A stretch of DNA of 23,123 bases from Candidatus Uhrbacteria bacterium CG_4_9_14_3_um_filter_36_7 (GTDB lineage: Bacteria; Patescibacteriota; Patescibacteriia; UBA9934; GWF2-40-263): positions 1-23,123 of the forward strand of contig PFWS01000005.1 of the NCBI GenBank assembly GCA_002791255.1. Direction: 5' to 3'. Positions 7,190 through 16,892 of this stretch are shown piece by piece. Within the stretch, counting starts at the first letter, position 1. The number at the start of each line of letters is the position of its first letter. The notes below the pieces were generated by a model. That model had not been told where the DNA came from, made no database searches, and saw only the letters and a list, made by a program, of their open reading frames with translations. Made by a program: the position numbers and the translations under genes.

Positions 7190-8254
7190 ATGGAACTTCT
7201 AGCTCATCTTGAACATAAGCGTCAAGAATTAAAACAACTTGAACGCGAATTAACTGATTCGCCCTCTGTTTCTGATTCTAATTTTTACAAACGATTTGCA
7301 CAACTTAAAGATTTAATCGAGATCGGAGAGCATTATGAAAAAACTTTTAAAACATTAAACGAATTAAAAGAAATTATTCAAAATGAATCTGATCCTGAAT
7401 TAAAACAATTGATTCAGGATGAGCTACTAACCCTTGAACAAACTCTACCAAAACTCAAACAAAATTTTTTAAGTACTCTGATTCCAAAGGATCCGCTTGA
7501 TGAAAAAAATATTATTATGGAAATACGTGCAGGAACAGGGGGAGATGAATCAGCTCTTTTTAGCACACAACTCTTTCGTATGTATTCCAGATTTGCCGAA
7601 CAACACAAATGGAAAATAATAATACTTTCTTCGCATCAAAATGATTTGGGTGGTTTTAAAGAAATTATTTTTTCGATAAAAGGAGTGGGGGCATATCGAA
7701 ATCTCAAATATGAAGCAGGTGTGCATCGTGTTCAACGAGTACCAGAAACAGAAAAACAAGGTCGGGTTCATACATCTACGGTAACGGTTGCTATTTTACC
7801 CGAAATTGAAGATATTGATCTGCATATTGATCCAAAAGATATAACGGTTGAAACATCTACTTCTCAAGGAGCTGGTGGCCAAAGTGTTAATACCACGTAT
7901 TCAGCTATCCGTATTGTTCATCATCCCAGTGGAATTGTTGTTATTTGCCAAGATGAACGCAGTCAACAACAAAATCGTGAAAAAGCCATGCAAGTTTTGC
8001 GTGCACGAATTTTTGCTTTTGAACAAGAAAAACAACGCAAAGAACGCGAACAAGAACGTCGAGAACAAATTGGAACAGGTGAACGTTCAGAAAAAATTCG
8101 AACCTATAATTTTCCTCAAGATCGCATAACTGATCATCGTCTTAAACAAAATTGGGGAAATATTCAAACTATTCTCGACGGAGATTTAAATGATATTATA
8201 GAACAATTACAGGCACAGGAAGCTCAGCAGTATATTCTTTATGACAGTCCTTGA
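7190..8254 (+). CDS. prfA: Peptide chain release factor 1
   Basis: RF1 reads UAA and UAG stop codons and triggers peptide release. The protein has 354 residues, normal length. The codon-recognition motif has the RF1 pattern PxT (PET, residues 185-187, in [10 protein letters not shown]) rather than the SPF of RF2. The catalytic GGQ is at 229-231 in [28 protein letters not shown] is the conserved domain-2 start. The N-terminus at 7190 aligns with other RF1 proteins, so the start is secure even though a terminator-like hairpin ends 5 bases before it. There is no Shine-Dalgarno site. It overlaps prmC by 14 bases, which suggests coupled translation with the enzyme that methylates its GGQ glutamine. 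Confidence 0.97.
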   Translation: MELLAHLEHKRQELKQLERELTDSPSVSDSNFYKRFAQLKDLIEIGEHYEKTFKTLNELKEIIQNESDPELKQLIQDELLTLEQTLPKLKQNFLSTLIPKDPLDEKNIIMEIRAGTGGDESALFSTQLFRMYSRFAEQHKWKIIILSSHQNDLGGFKEIIFSIKGVGAYRNLKYEAGVHRVQRVPETEKQGRVHTSTVTVAILPEIEDIDLHIDPKDITVETSTSQGAGGQSVNTTYSAIRIVHHPSGIVVICQDERSQQQNREKAMQVLRARIFAFEQEKQRKEREQERREQIGTGERSEKIRTYNFPQDRITDHRLKQNWGNIQTILDGDLNDIIEQLQAQEAQQYILYDSP

Positions 8255-9152
8255 AGTGCTTCAATGGGCCTCTTTAAAACTCAAATCAAACTTCACAGCT
8301 CCTGCACCAGAAACTGATACTCCCCTGCTTGATGCAGAACTATTATTAGCCACAGCCATGAAGGTTCAAAAAACTTGGTTATTTGCTCATTTTAATGATC
8401 CAGTTCGAGCGTGTGAGCTTGAATTGTTTGAACAACTATTAAATCGGCGTCTAGGAGGTGAGCCTGTTGCTTATTTGACTCAAAAAAAAGATTTTTTTGG
8501 CCGGTCGTTTTTTATCAATCCTTTTGTTCTTATTCCACGTCCTGCAACTGAAACGCTTGTTGAAGAGGCTATACACGAAACTTCGACGGTGGGAGAACAT
8601 CCTTTACTGATTGATATTGGAACAGGAAGCGGAGTAATTGCTATCACCCTTGCGGCAGAAACAGGTTTACCTATTTTTGCAAGCGATAAAGATCCACATG
8701 CTTTGGCTATTGCCAAAAAAAATGCTCAAATCCATAATGTTCAAGATTTTATCGAATTTCAAACTGGACACCTGCTTGATCCGCTTGAGAAATGTATTCT
8801 GTCCTTAAAAGAACGTCTAAAAATCGTATTTACTGATTTAATCATTTGCGCAAATTTACCCTATCTTTCAACAAACGAATGGAAGAAAACACATTTAAGC
8901 GTTCAACAATTTGAACCAAAACATGCCCTTGAAGCAGGCCAAGACGGGCTTGAACTTTACTGGGAGCTTCTCCATTCATTAAAATTATATCGTGATCATT
9001 TTCCAAAACAAATCCGTTGTTTGTTTGAAATAGGTCCTTCTCAAAACAAACAAATTATCCAGATTGGAAAACATCTCTTTCCTCTTGCTTCATTTTGTAT
9101 AAAAAAAGACCTTGAAGGCCATGAACGTATTTTTATACTTAAAGAAATCTAA
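8241..9152 (+). CDS. prmC: Release factor glutamine methyltransferase
   Basis: PrmC methylates the Gln of the GGQ motif in release factors using SAM. The 303-residue protein has the family layout: an N-terminal helical domain to about residue 85, then [19 protein letters not shown], the SAM-binding DIGTGSG (residues 125-131), and the substrate-binding loop. That loop is NPPY in E. coli but reads NLPY here (residues 205-208 in CANLPYLS). The first Asn, second Pro and Tyr are kept, so function is still likely. Its start lies inside the end of prfA. Its stop overlaps the stop of the convergent DUF3048 gene, with no terminator between them. Confidence 0.94.
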   Translation: MTVLEVLQWASLKLKSNFTAPAPETDTPLLDAELLLATAMKVQKTWLFAHFNDPVRACELELFEQLLNRRLGGEPVAYLTQKKDFFGRSFFINPFVLIPRPATETLVEEAIHETSTVGEHPLLIDIGTGSGVIAITLAAETGLPIFASDKDPHALAIAKKNAQIHNVQDFIEFQTGHLLDPLEKCILSLKERLKIVFTDLIICANLPYLSTNEWKKTHLSVQQFEPKHALEAGQDGLELYWELLHSLKLYRDHFPKQIRCLFEIGPSQNKQIIQIGKHLFPLASFCIKKDLEGHERIFILKEI

Positions 9153-10213
9153 AATTGAACAGCTTCTTTTAAGCTAACCACCTCGACCCAAGTTATACCA
9201 GGATTCCAAATGATTTCTTGATTGTTCTCATCATAAAAACGTAAACGATTTTTCACGGAATTCTTTTTCCATGAACCCAATATTATCTGACCATCTTGCA
9301 AAATAATTGCTTCTCCTTGTCCAAGGGTGCGTATTGATCGATGACCAATCGCATTAATCACTGTAATATCAGTTATCATAATGGCTATATTATCCGCAAA
9401 AATCATCTCTCCATTTTGAAGAAGAAATTTTTGTCCATTTTGTTTGCGTTCATATCGGTTCATAGATGGCTCATAAACCCAAGTTGCCTCATAGCCAAAT
9501 ACAGGTGAAAACTGAATCGAAACTTCAGGAACATCATGAAAATTTGTAGGAATTAAATGGTCTTTGAATGACCAAACTTCATATAAGGGTTCACGCGCGT
9601 ACCCTTTATTTTTCTTTTGTTCAAAGGCTTGAGAAAGAAGCTCTGAGGAAGTATAAACATTATGAGGGGCAAACCGATCAGATGAGCGCCAAAAAAAAGA
9701 TCCAAAAAAGAATTGATTTAAATCAAATGTTTCACCACTAGCAATAAGATCTAAGGCTTGGTCTGAACCTCCAACATGAGCATAAAGAGAAAAAAATTCA
9801 TTTGCCCAATCTAAATAATACGGTCGAGCTGAACGTACTGGACCAATTTTTTCAACCTCTACATCAGATGAATAGAAAGCTAAAAAACGTGGAATATTTC
9901 CTTCAACCGGGGCTTCTATCACAAGAAAAGCCTTTTCTAAACCACTTAATGGCCAAGCATCAGCACTATTTTCAACCATCACAGAATAAACAGATGGTTT
10001 ATTTATGACTTGATGGCTCTTTTTTCCAGTTAATGGATGACGAAAAATAATTTCTGTCTGTGTCAATGAAACATTATTTTCTAATGTTTCATTCGCAAGA
10101 GGTTCCTTATTTGGTGATAGCCCATAAACAAAGAAAATAATAAGACCTAAACAAATGAAACAAACTAAGCTAAGAAAAAAAAGATTTTGTTGTTTTTTAA
10201 ATAATCGCTTCAT
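9149..10213 (-). CDS. DUF3048 (YerB-like) membrane-anchored protein
   Basis: This 354-residue protein has one N-terminal membrane segment (about residues 11-30) after a basic start, then an extracellular DUF3048 region. Family hallmarks are RHPLTGKK, VMVENSADAWPLSGLEKA, EAPVEGNIPRFLAFY and IGPVRSARPYYLDWA, followed by LYAHVGGSDQALD. The C-terminal third fits the DUF3048 C-terminal domain. The function of this family (B. subtilis YerB) is not established. I chose the start at 10213 because it lies 19 bases after the rplY stop, follows an AGAGG site with 11-base spacing, and gives the expected anchor. A longer frame back to 10333 would overlap rplY and add only basic residues. It is co-oriented with rplY and convergent with prmC. 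Confidence 0.88.
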   Translation of the reverse strand: MKRLFKKQQNLFFLSLVCFICLGLIIFFVYGLSPNKEPLANETLENNVSLTQTEIIFRHPLTGKKSHQVINKPSVYSVMVENSADAWPLSGLEKAFLVIEAPVEGNIPRFLAFYSSDVEVEKIGPVRSARPYYLDWANEFFSLYAHVGGSDQALDLIASGETFDLNQFFFGSFFWRSSDRFAPHNVYTSSELLSQAFEQKKNKGYAREPLYEVWSFKDHLIPTNFHDVPEVSIQFSPVFGYEATWVYEPSMNRYERKQNGQKFLLQNGEMIFADNIAIMITDITVINAIGHRSIRTLGQGEAIILQDGQIILGSWKKNSVKNRLRFYDENNQEIIWNPGITWVEVVSLKEAVQF

Positions 10214-10232
10214 GGCGGTATTTACCTCTAGT

Positions 10233-10910
10233 TTAAGATGCCTCTGGCGTCTTAGCCGCATCTTCTTCTTCAGGTACCTCTTCCTTCTTTCCAACTCGCT
10301 CAACTTGACTAACATCTTCTTGAATTGCCTCATCTAATTGTTTTAATTCTTCATCTGTTCGTGGAGGCATGACTGTTACCAAAGATAAATCATTCTCATC
10401 TAAAATCTGGACTCCTTCTGGACAAGAAATATCAGAAACACGAATAACATCATTAAATGTTTTTAATGTAGAAAGATCAATCTCAAGTGTTTTAATAAGA
10501 TCGCGTGGTAAAGCACGTACCTGAACTGTATGTCGACTTGAGATAAGTGTTCCGCCAAGTTCACGCACAGCTGGGGCTTCCCCAACTAAATAAAGTTGGA
10601 CATCAACAACTAGTGGTTTATCCAAATCAACCCGACGAAAATCAGCATGAATCATTTGATCTTGTACACTGCTGCGTTGGAAATCTTGAATTAATACAGC
10701 TTCAATTTCACCTGTTTCCATCTCAAGATCAATTAATGTACTTTCTCCAGCTTGTTGATAGATACGTAAAAATGCCTGTCTATTTACTGAAATATTGATC
10801 GGATTCTTTCGAGCACCATAAATAATAGCCGGAATAAACCCTTCATCTCGCAGTTCATTCGTTTTACGACCGATTATTTCTCGTTTGATTGCTTTTAAAG
10901 TAAATGCCAT
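10233..10910 (-). CDS. rplY: Large-subunit ribosomal protein L25 (CTC/TL5 family)
   Basis: L25/CTC binds 5S rRNA. At 225 residues this is the long two-domain CTC form. The N-terminal 5S-binding domain starts FTLKAIKREIIGRKTNELR and includes GFIPAIIYGARK. The C-terminal beta domain begins near residue 95 (KPLVVDVQLYLVGEAPAV). The last 40 residues are acidic (EEVPEEEDAAK). The start at 10910 matches the family; an upstream in-frame Met at 10970 would run through the promoter and was not used. A good promoter lies 32-60 bases upstream, inside the end of the preceding zinc-ribbon gene. DUF3048 follows 19 bases after the stop. Confidence 0.95.
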   Translation of the reverse strand: MAFTLKAIKREIIGRKTNELRDEGFIPAIIYGARKNPINISVNRQAFLRIYQQAGESTLIDLEMETGEIEAVLIQDFQRSSVQDQMIHADFRRVDLDKPLVVDVQLYLVGEAPAVRELGGTLISSRHTVQVRALPRDLIKTLEIDLSTLKTFNDVIRVSDISCPEGVQILDENDLSLVTVMPPRTDEELKQLDEAIQEDVSQVERVGKKEEVPEEEDAAKTPEAS

Positions 10911-10914
10911 ATTT

Positions 10915-11355
10915 TTAAAAAGGTAAAGATAAGACGGCGTTATTGTGCCCATTTCTCTTTTTCCTGTCAATTTTACTCTTTAATTTTGTTCTCGTGTGAG
11001 TTGACTCTTTAACTAATAATGAAAAAAAATTAGACTCGCTTGCTTTCTCTTGCAGACAAATATGCATGTTCAAAACCATATCTAATGAAATAGATTTTTT
11101 TGAAGAGAGGGCAAGAGCGTCCTCAAAGGTTAAATCAGTTAAAATTCCAATAAAACTCGCTCCCATTTGTTGAGAAAAAAGCAAAGCGAGAACCGCGTGG
11201 GCACATTTTTGACAGTGCAAATGAAGAAAATGTTTCCCACCTTCTTGCCATAAAAGATGAATCTTTGTGTGAACGTATGTGGTATGGCAAAAGGGACATT
11301 CAGATACAGCCGAAGGAGCCCCATGAAAAAATTCAGAAACTTGTTTTGGAAGCAT
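10915..11355 (-). CDS. Hypothetical protein with zinc-ribbon-like cysteines
   Basis: I do not recognise a named family for this 146-residue protein. Two cysteine pairs, CPFC (C20, C23) and CQKC (C48, C51), are spaced like a zinc ribbon, with a His-rich stretch (HFLHLHC) just before the second pair. The middle is mildly hydrophobic (residues 53-75). The C-terminal 30 residues are strongly basic (KLKSKIDRKKRNGHNN), which suggests nucleic-acid contact. It sits between rodA (22-base gap upstream) and rplY (stop 4 bases before the rplY start), with the rplY promoter embedded in its 3' end. Length, cysteine pattern and tight packing support a real gene. Nothing shows what it does. Confidence 0.7.
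   Translation of the reverse strand: MLPKQVSEFFHGAPSAVSECPFCHTTYVHTKIHLLWQEGGKHFLHLHCQKCAHAVLALLFSQQMGASFIGILTDLTFEDALALSSKKSISLDMVLNMHICLQEKASESNFFSLLVKESTHTRTKLKSKIDRKKRNGHNNAVLSLPF
10942..10970 (-). promoter_or_regulatory. Promoter of rplY inside the preceding gene
   Basis: The minus strand shows TTGACA (10965-10970), 17 bases, then CACAAT (10942-10947). The -35 is perfect and the -10 matches 4 of 6. The predicted start is near 10935, giving a leader of about 25 bases. The element lies within the C-terminal codons of the 10915-11355 gene. Confidence 0.65.
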
Positions 11356-11376
11356 AGAAAATGAGTCTACCTATTT

Positions 11377-12486
11377 TTATCCATTTTGTCCAAATGAACG
11401 TTGACGCATAATGCTTTGAATAATGCCAACTAAGCATAAAAAAACCATAAGTGAGCTTCCGCCATAACTTACAAATGGCAAAGTAATACCTGTTACAGGC
11501 AAAAGAGCAAGATTCATCCCGATGTTAACAACAAATTGCAAAAAGAAAAGCGATCCAATACCAAAAAGCAAGTATTGAGCAAAAGAATCTTTTGTTTTAT
11601 ATAGAGCTTGAAGAATGCGGATGAAAAAAAGGAAAAAAATAAAGAAAAAAACTAATACACCAACAAACCCTAATTCTTCGGCAATAACTGCAAAAACAAA
11701 ATCTGTCTGACTTTCCGGAAGAAATCGAAGTTGATTTTGAGATCCAAAACCAAGACCTTGACCAAACCACTGCCCACTACCAATAGCAATTAATGCTTGA
11801 GAAACATTATAACCTTCCCCAAGAGGATCTTGAGAAGGATAAAAAAATGTTTGTAAACGTGCTTGCTGATAATCTTCTAAAACAAACAACCAACCAAATA
11901 AACTTATACCTATAAAAATAGATAAAAGAAGAACAATAAAACGTTTACGCATACCAGCAAAAAGGAGCATAAACAACCAAACCCCTACAAATAAAAGAGC
12001 TGACCCCATATCTGGTTGTAGTAAAACAAGTAAGGTAGGAAATAAAACAATAAACCCACTTTTTAAAATATCTTGAAATGAAAGTGGTAATGGACGATCT
12101 GCTAAAAAACGAGCAAAAAAAATAATAAAACCCATTTTTGCAAATTCAACTGGCTGAAAAGAGATGTTTCCTAATTCAAACCAACCTTTTGTTCCGCGAA
12201 TGGTCTGACCAAAAATAAGGACAGCAAGCAGAAGCAAAATACATATAGCGTAAATAATATGATGATAGCCTTTCAAAAATCGATAATCTGTTTGAAAAAA
12301 AAAGAGGAGAAATAAAAAACCAAGGGAAAAGGCAAGTAATTGTTTTTTTAATAAAAAAAATTCTGTGTTTTGTTGAGAAAGGGCAACAGAATAAATAGCA
12401 AGAAAACCAAATAAAACTAAAAGAAAAACACATAGAAGGAAAATACCATCCATGCCGCGCAAAAAACGATAAACTTTTGAAAACAT
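11377..12486 (-). CDS. rodA: RodA-type peptidoglycan glycosyltransferase (SEDS)
   Basis: SEDS proteins polymerise lipid II into glycan strands with a class B penicillin-binding protein. The 369-residue protein is almost wholly hydrophobic with about 10 membrane segments. Family motifs are GWFELGNISFQPVEFAK, LLQPDMGSAL, RFLPESQTDFVFAVIAEELG and LLPVTGITLPFVSYGGSS. The NIGM and LLPVTG wording favours RodA (elongation) over FtsW (division), though that call is by eye. The usual LPExHTDF reads LPESQTDF here. I start at the Met at 12486, 7 bases after the upstream gene's stop, because an earlier Met at 12522 would overlap that gene. No partner PBP gene is in view. Confidence 0.92.
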   Translation of the reverse strand: MFSKVYRFLRGMDGIFLLCVFLLVLFGFLAIYSVALSQQNTEFFLLKKQLLAFSLGFLFLLFFFQTDYRFLKGYHHIIYAICILLLLAVLIFGQTIRGTKGWFELGNISFQPVEFAKMGFIIFFARFLADRPLPLSFQDILKSGFIVLFPTLLVLLQPDMGSALLFVGVWLFMLLFAGMRKRFIVLLLSIFIGISLFGWLFVLEDYQQARLQTFFYPSQDPLGEGYNVSQALIAIGSGQWFGQGLGFGSQNQLRFLPESQTDFVFAVIAEELGFVGVLVFFFIFFLFFIRILQALYKTKDSFAQYLLFGIGSLFFLQFVVNIGMNLALLPVTGITLPFVSYGGSSLMVFLCLVGIIQSIMRQRSFGQNG

Positions 12487-12493
12487 AATAATC

Positions 12494-13372
12494 TTAAATA
12501 GGCATGAATGCAGATGGATCAAATAAAAGGATGTCTGGAATTACTTCGATACGGCTTACAGCTGGTAGTGTTCCAAGCCAATGAACGGATACTGTACGCT
12601 CTTCAAGTGCTTTTAATGATGACAAAGTGGTGGATGTTACTCCTGCTACTGTATTACCACGAATAAGAAAGATAAAAAACCTTGGCTCCCAATAACCAAA
12701 AGCAGTTTTATTTTTTAAACTAAACTCAATTTGCCCAACCGTTTTTCCGTTTATTTCTAATTCTCTTGAAAAACGAGTGTCTGAAATTTCAAAAGCAATA
12801 CGATCACTCAACCATGTTTCATAATCTGAAAATACATGAGCGTCTAAGCGTTTCCAATCAATTTGGGAAATATAAATTTTTGCTTGAACTGGCTTTGTGG
12901 ATGTTTTATAACCTAAAAAAACTAATGGTTTTTCTGATCCTGGTAGAATAAAACCTCTCTGTGTGGGTGTTGTTTCTCCATTTTGAAAAATAAAAACATA
13001 ATCAAATGTAGCCCACCATTCCGAATTTGGATTAGTTATTTGAGTATAAAAATCATATTGATTATCTCCCAAAGAAAACACAGAAACAGGATTAATTTCC
13101 AAATTAAGTGCAGTGTGTGATTTTGAAAACTGATGAAGTTCTTTTTGTCCTAAAACAGCCATGGAAGAAGTCTCAAATTCAACAAGATCAGAACGCAATA
13201 AAAATGTCTCAATGAACACCCATCCAGCAAAACTAATAAGCATAAGGTCGACCACAAACCAAATACCAAAAATAAGTGATCGTAAAAAAGATCGATGCTC
13301 AATAAACCACAAAGAACGCTCAAAGGTGCGTTCAGTTTTTGTATCTAATGACTGCAAAATTTTTCTATTCAT
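12494..13372 (-). CDS. Hypothetical single-pass anchored protein upstream of rodA
   Basis: I do not recognise a family for this 292-residue protein. A charged cytoplasmic N-terminus of about 35 residues precedes one membrane segment (about residues 36-56, FGIWFVVDLMLISFAGWVF). The remaining 230 residues look extracellular and beta-rich, with several aromatic-Asn stretches and no cysteine pairs, resembling two Ig-like domains (about 90-180 and 185-285). No catalytic motif is visible. It is the first gene of the block that continues into rodA, 7 bases downstream, so a role in the cell envelope or wall synthesis is plausible but unproven. It has its own extended -10 promoter and a weak AGGT site before the ATG. 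Confidence 0.8.
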   Translation of the reverse strand: MNRKILQSLDTKTERTFERSLWFIEHRSFLRSLIFGIWFVVDLMLISFAGWVFIETFLLRSDLVEFETSSMAVLGQKELHQFSKSHTALNLEINPVSVFSLGDNQYDFYTQITNPNSEWWATFDYVFIFQNGETTPTQRGFILPGSEKPLVFLGYKTSTKPVQAKIYISQIDWKRLDAHVFSDYETWLSDRIAFEISDTRFSRELEINGKTVGQIEFSLKNKTAFGYWEPRFFIFLIRGNTVAGVTSTTLSSLKALEERTVSVHWLGTLPAVSRIEVIPDILLFDPSAFMPI

Positions 13373-13399
13373 ACCATATATCTACCTGGTTTTATGAAT

Positions 13400-13408
13400 A
13401 GTATAACA
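13400..13408 (-). promoter_or_regulatory. Extended -10 promoter for the rodA block
   Basis: The minus strand reads TG-t-TATACT. As with the gap promoter, no good -35 accompanies it. The predicted start is near 13393, about 21 bases before the gene. The gyrB promoter lies about 35-43 bases away on the other strand. Confidence 0.55.
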
Positions 13409-13442
13409 TATTTATATTCATCTTTTCTTTTCCCTGTTTTCA

Positions 13443-13451
13443 TGATATGAT
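13443..13451 (+). promoter_or_regulatory. Extended -10 promoter for gyrB
   Basis: TG-a-TATGAT is an extended -10 with 5 of 6 matches in the hexamer. The -35 region is weak (TTTTCT at 17 bases). The predicted start is at 13457-13458, exactly where the leader hairpin begins. Confidence 0.5.
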
Positions 13452-13456
13452 TTGAA

Positions 13457-15507
<2,051 letters not shown>

Positions 15508-15528
15508 ATCACCTTAGGGTTTATGTAT

Positions 15529-15557
15529 TTGCCAAAAAATATAAAATCTCCTACTAT
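15529..15557 (+). promoter_or_regulatory. Promoter of secE-nusG-rplKA
   Basis: TTGCCA (15529-15534), a 17-base spacer and TACTAT (15552-15557) match the consensus at 5 and 4 of 6 positions. The predicted start is near 15564, just 4 bases before the hairpin at 15568 and 27 before secE. Confidence 0.65.
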
Positions 15558-15567
15558 AGGACTTAAT

Positions 15568-15585
15568 AAGCCCCACGGGGCTTTT
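15568..15585 (+). terminator. GC-rich hairpin with short T-run between gyrB and secE
   Basis: AAGCCC (15568-15573) pairs with GGGCTT (15578-15583) around a CACG loop, and a short run of T follows to 15585. It is probably the gyrB terminator, although the T-run is short. Because it lies downstream of the secE promoter it would also form the very 5' end of the secE message. It ends 5 bases before the secE ATG. Confidence 0.6.
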
Positions 15586-15590
15586 AAAAT

Positions 15591-15806
15591 ATGGAAACAA
15601 TGGAAAAATCAAAAAAGTTTAGACCGGTTTTATATCTTCAAGAAGCTAAAAGTGAGCTTTTGAAAGTTCATTGGCCTTCAAAAAAGGATACTCTTCGCTA
15701 TTCCCTATTTATTATAGGTCTTAGTCTTGGGGTCGCTATTTATTTTAGTCTGCTTGATTGGATTTTTACCCTTGGATTTGAAGCCTTTATCTCTCTTGGT
15801 AATTAA
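15591..15806 (+). CDS. secE: Preprotein translocase subunit SecE
   Basis: SecE clamps SecY in the protein-conducting channel. This 71-residue protein is the short single-span form. The amphipathic helix carries YLQEAKSELLKVHWPSKKDT (the conserved ELxKVxWP motif), followed by one membrane segment at about residues 37-57. An alternative in-frame ATG lies at 15600 and would remove only METM-type residues; I keep the first. It is followed 18 bases later by nusG, the standard secE-nusG pair. Confidence 0.95.
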   Translation: METMEKSKKFRPVLYLQEAKSELLKVHWPSKKDTLRYSLFIIGLSLGVAIYFSLLDWIFTLGFEAFISLGN

Positions 15807-15824
15807 AGCTCTTTTTTATTTTGT

Positions 15825-16370
15825 ATGGCAAAACAAACAGCCCAACATGGAAAACGTTGGTATGCACTTCACACCTATTCTGGGTATGAAGAAAAAGTAA
15901 CAAGTAATCTTCGTCAACGTATTGAAACCATGGATATGGAAGATAAAATCTTCCAGGTTTTAGTTCCTAAAGAAAAAAAAATAAAAATTAAAAATGGTAA
16001 GCGAAGGATGATTGAAGAAAAAATATTTCCTGGATATGTGCTTGTTGAAATGATTGTAACCGATGATTCTTGGTATGTGGTGCGTAACACCCCAAATGTA
16101 ACTGGATTTATTGGCACAGGTACAATCCCTACCCCTATTTCTCAAGAAGAAATGGATGCCCTTCAAAAACGCATGGGTGTAAATGAACCTGAATATAAAT
16201 TAGATGTTGAAATTGGAACACCAGTTCAGATAATCGATGGTCCATTTAAACATTTTGAAGGAAAGGTCGCAGAAATTGATGAAGGTCGCGGAAAAATTAA
16301 AATTCTTGTCAATATGTTTGGTCGCGAAACACCAGTTGAACTCGATTTTCTCCAAGTCAAAAAAGTTTGA
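15825..16370 (+). CDS. nusG: Transcription elongation/antitermination factor NusG
   Basis: NusG binds RNA polymerase and links it to Rho or ribosomes. The 181 residues comprise an NGN domain (KRWYALHTYSGYEEKV, then EEKIFPGYVLVEM and VRNTPNVTGFIG) and a C-terminal KOW domain from about residue 130 (VQIIDGPFKHFEGKVAEID, GRETPVELDFLQVKKV). The protein is complete and of normal length. It lies between secE and rplK in the usual order. A 93-base gap containing a hairpin separates it from rplK. It ends with TGA, evidence for the standard code. Confidence 0.97.
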   Translation: MAKQTAQHGKRWYALHTYSGYEEKVTSNLRQRIETMDMEDKIFQVLVPKEKKIKIKNGKRRMIEEKIFPGYVLVEMIVTDDSWYVVRNTPNVTGFIGTGTIPTPISQEEMDALQKRMGVNEPEYKLDVEIGTPVQIIDGPFKHFEGKVAEIDEGRGKIKILVNMFGRETPVELDFLQVKKV

Positions 16371-16419
16371 TTCTTGTTCCTAATCCCTATTCTTTATTCC
16401 TAATTATTATTCATAGGAT

Positions 16420-16445
16420 GGTTGCCCATATTTTATTGGGAATCC
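16420..16445 (+). promoter_or_regulatory. Hairpin before rplK (possible L1-binding leader site)
   Basis: GGTT-g-CCCA (16420-16428) pairs with TGGG-AA-t-CC (16437-16445) around an 8-base AT loop: 8 base pairs with single-base bulges on each side. No T-run follows, and it ends 18 bases before the rplK ATG. In E. coli L1 represses its operon by binding the leader of rplK, so this is the position where such a site would be expected. No sequence match to a known L1 site is claimed. Confidence 0.3.
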
Positions 16446-16463
16446 ATACATAAACAAAACCCT

Positions 16464-16892
16464 ATGGCCAAAAAACTTAAAACTCAAATTAAACTTCAGA
16501 TACCAGGAGGTGCGGCAACCCCTGCCCCTCCAGTTGGACCAGCTCTTGGACAACATGGTGTGGCAATCGGTGACTTTGTTAATCAATTTAATGAAGCCAC
16601 AAAAGATCGTCGAGGAGAAATTGTTCCATGTGTAATTAATGTCTATGAAGATCGTAGTTTTGACTTTATCATGAAAGTGGCTCCAGCTTCTGAGCTCATT
16701 AAAAAATCTGCTGGTGTTGCTAAGGGTTCAGGTAAACCTCTTTCCGAAAAAATAGGAAGTATTACAAATGACCAACTCCGCGATATTGCTATCAAAAAAA
16801 TGACAGATCTTAATACAGATAATGTTGAACAGGCTATGAAAATTATTGCTGGAACAGCCAGACAAATGGGAATTGAAATTAAAAATTCATAA
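16464..16892 (+). CDS. rplK: Large-subunit ribosomal protein L11
   Basis: L11 forms the base of the ribosomal stalk and the GTPase-associated centre. The 142-residue protein begins AKKLKTQIKLQIPGGAATPA and continues with PPVGPALGQHGV, standard for the family. The rRNA-binding C-terminal domain includes KSAGVAKGSGKP and ends with GTARQMGIEIK. The start at 16464 gives the expected N-terminus; an upstream ATG at 16422 would add 14 unrelated residues and run through the leader hairpin. rplA follows after 48 bases. Confidence 0.98.
   Translation: MAKKLKTQIKLQIPGGAATPAPPVGPALGQHGVAIGDFVNQFNEATKDRRGEIVPCVINVYEDRSFDFIMKVAPASELIKKSAGVAKGSGKPLSEKIGSITNDQLRDIAIKKMTDLNTDNVEQAMKIIAGTARQMGIEIKNS

Noticed and set aside
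8252..8254. Possible UGA recoding, as in Gracilibacteria and Absconditabacteria
   Set aside because: TGA serves as the stop of prfA, nusG and a membrane-protein gene at family-appropriate lengths, and no in-frame TGA interrupts conserved proteins.
10214..10333. Longer N-terminus for the DUF3048 protein starting at 10333
   Set aside because: It would overlap the end of rplY by about 100 bases and adds only basic residues; the Met at 10213 follows an AGAGG site and gives a normal membrane anchor.
10911..10970. Longer N-terminus for L25 starting at 10970
   Set aside because: The extra 20 residues do not match the family and would be encoded by the promoter region; 10910 gives the conserved start.
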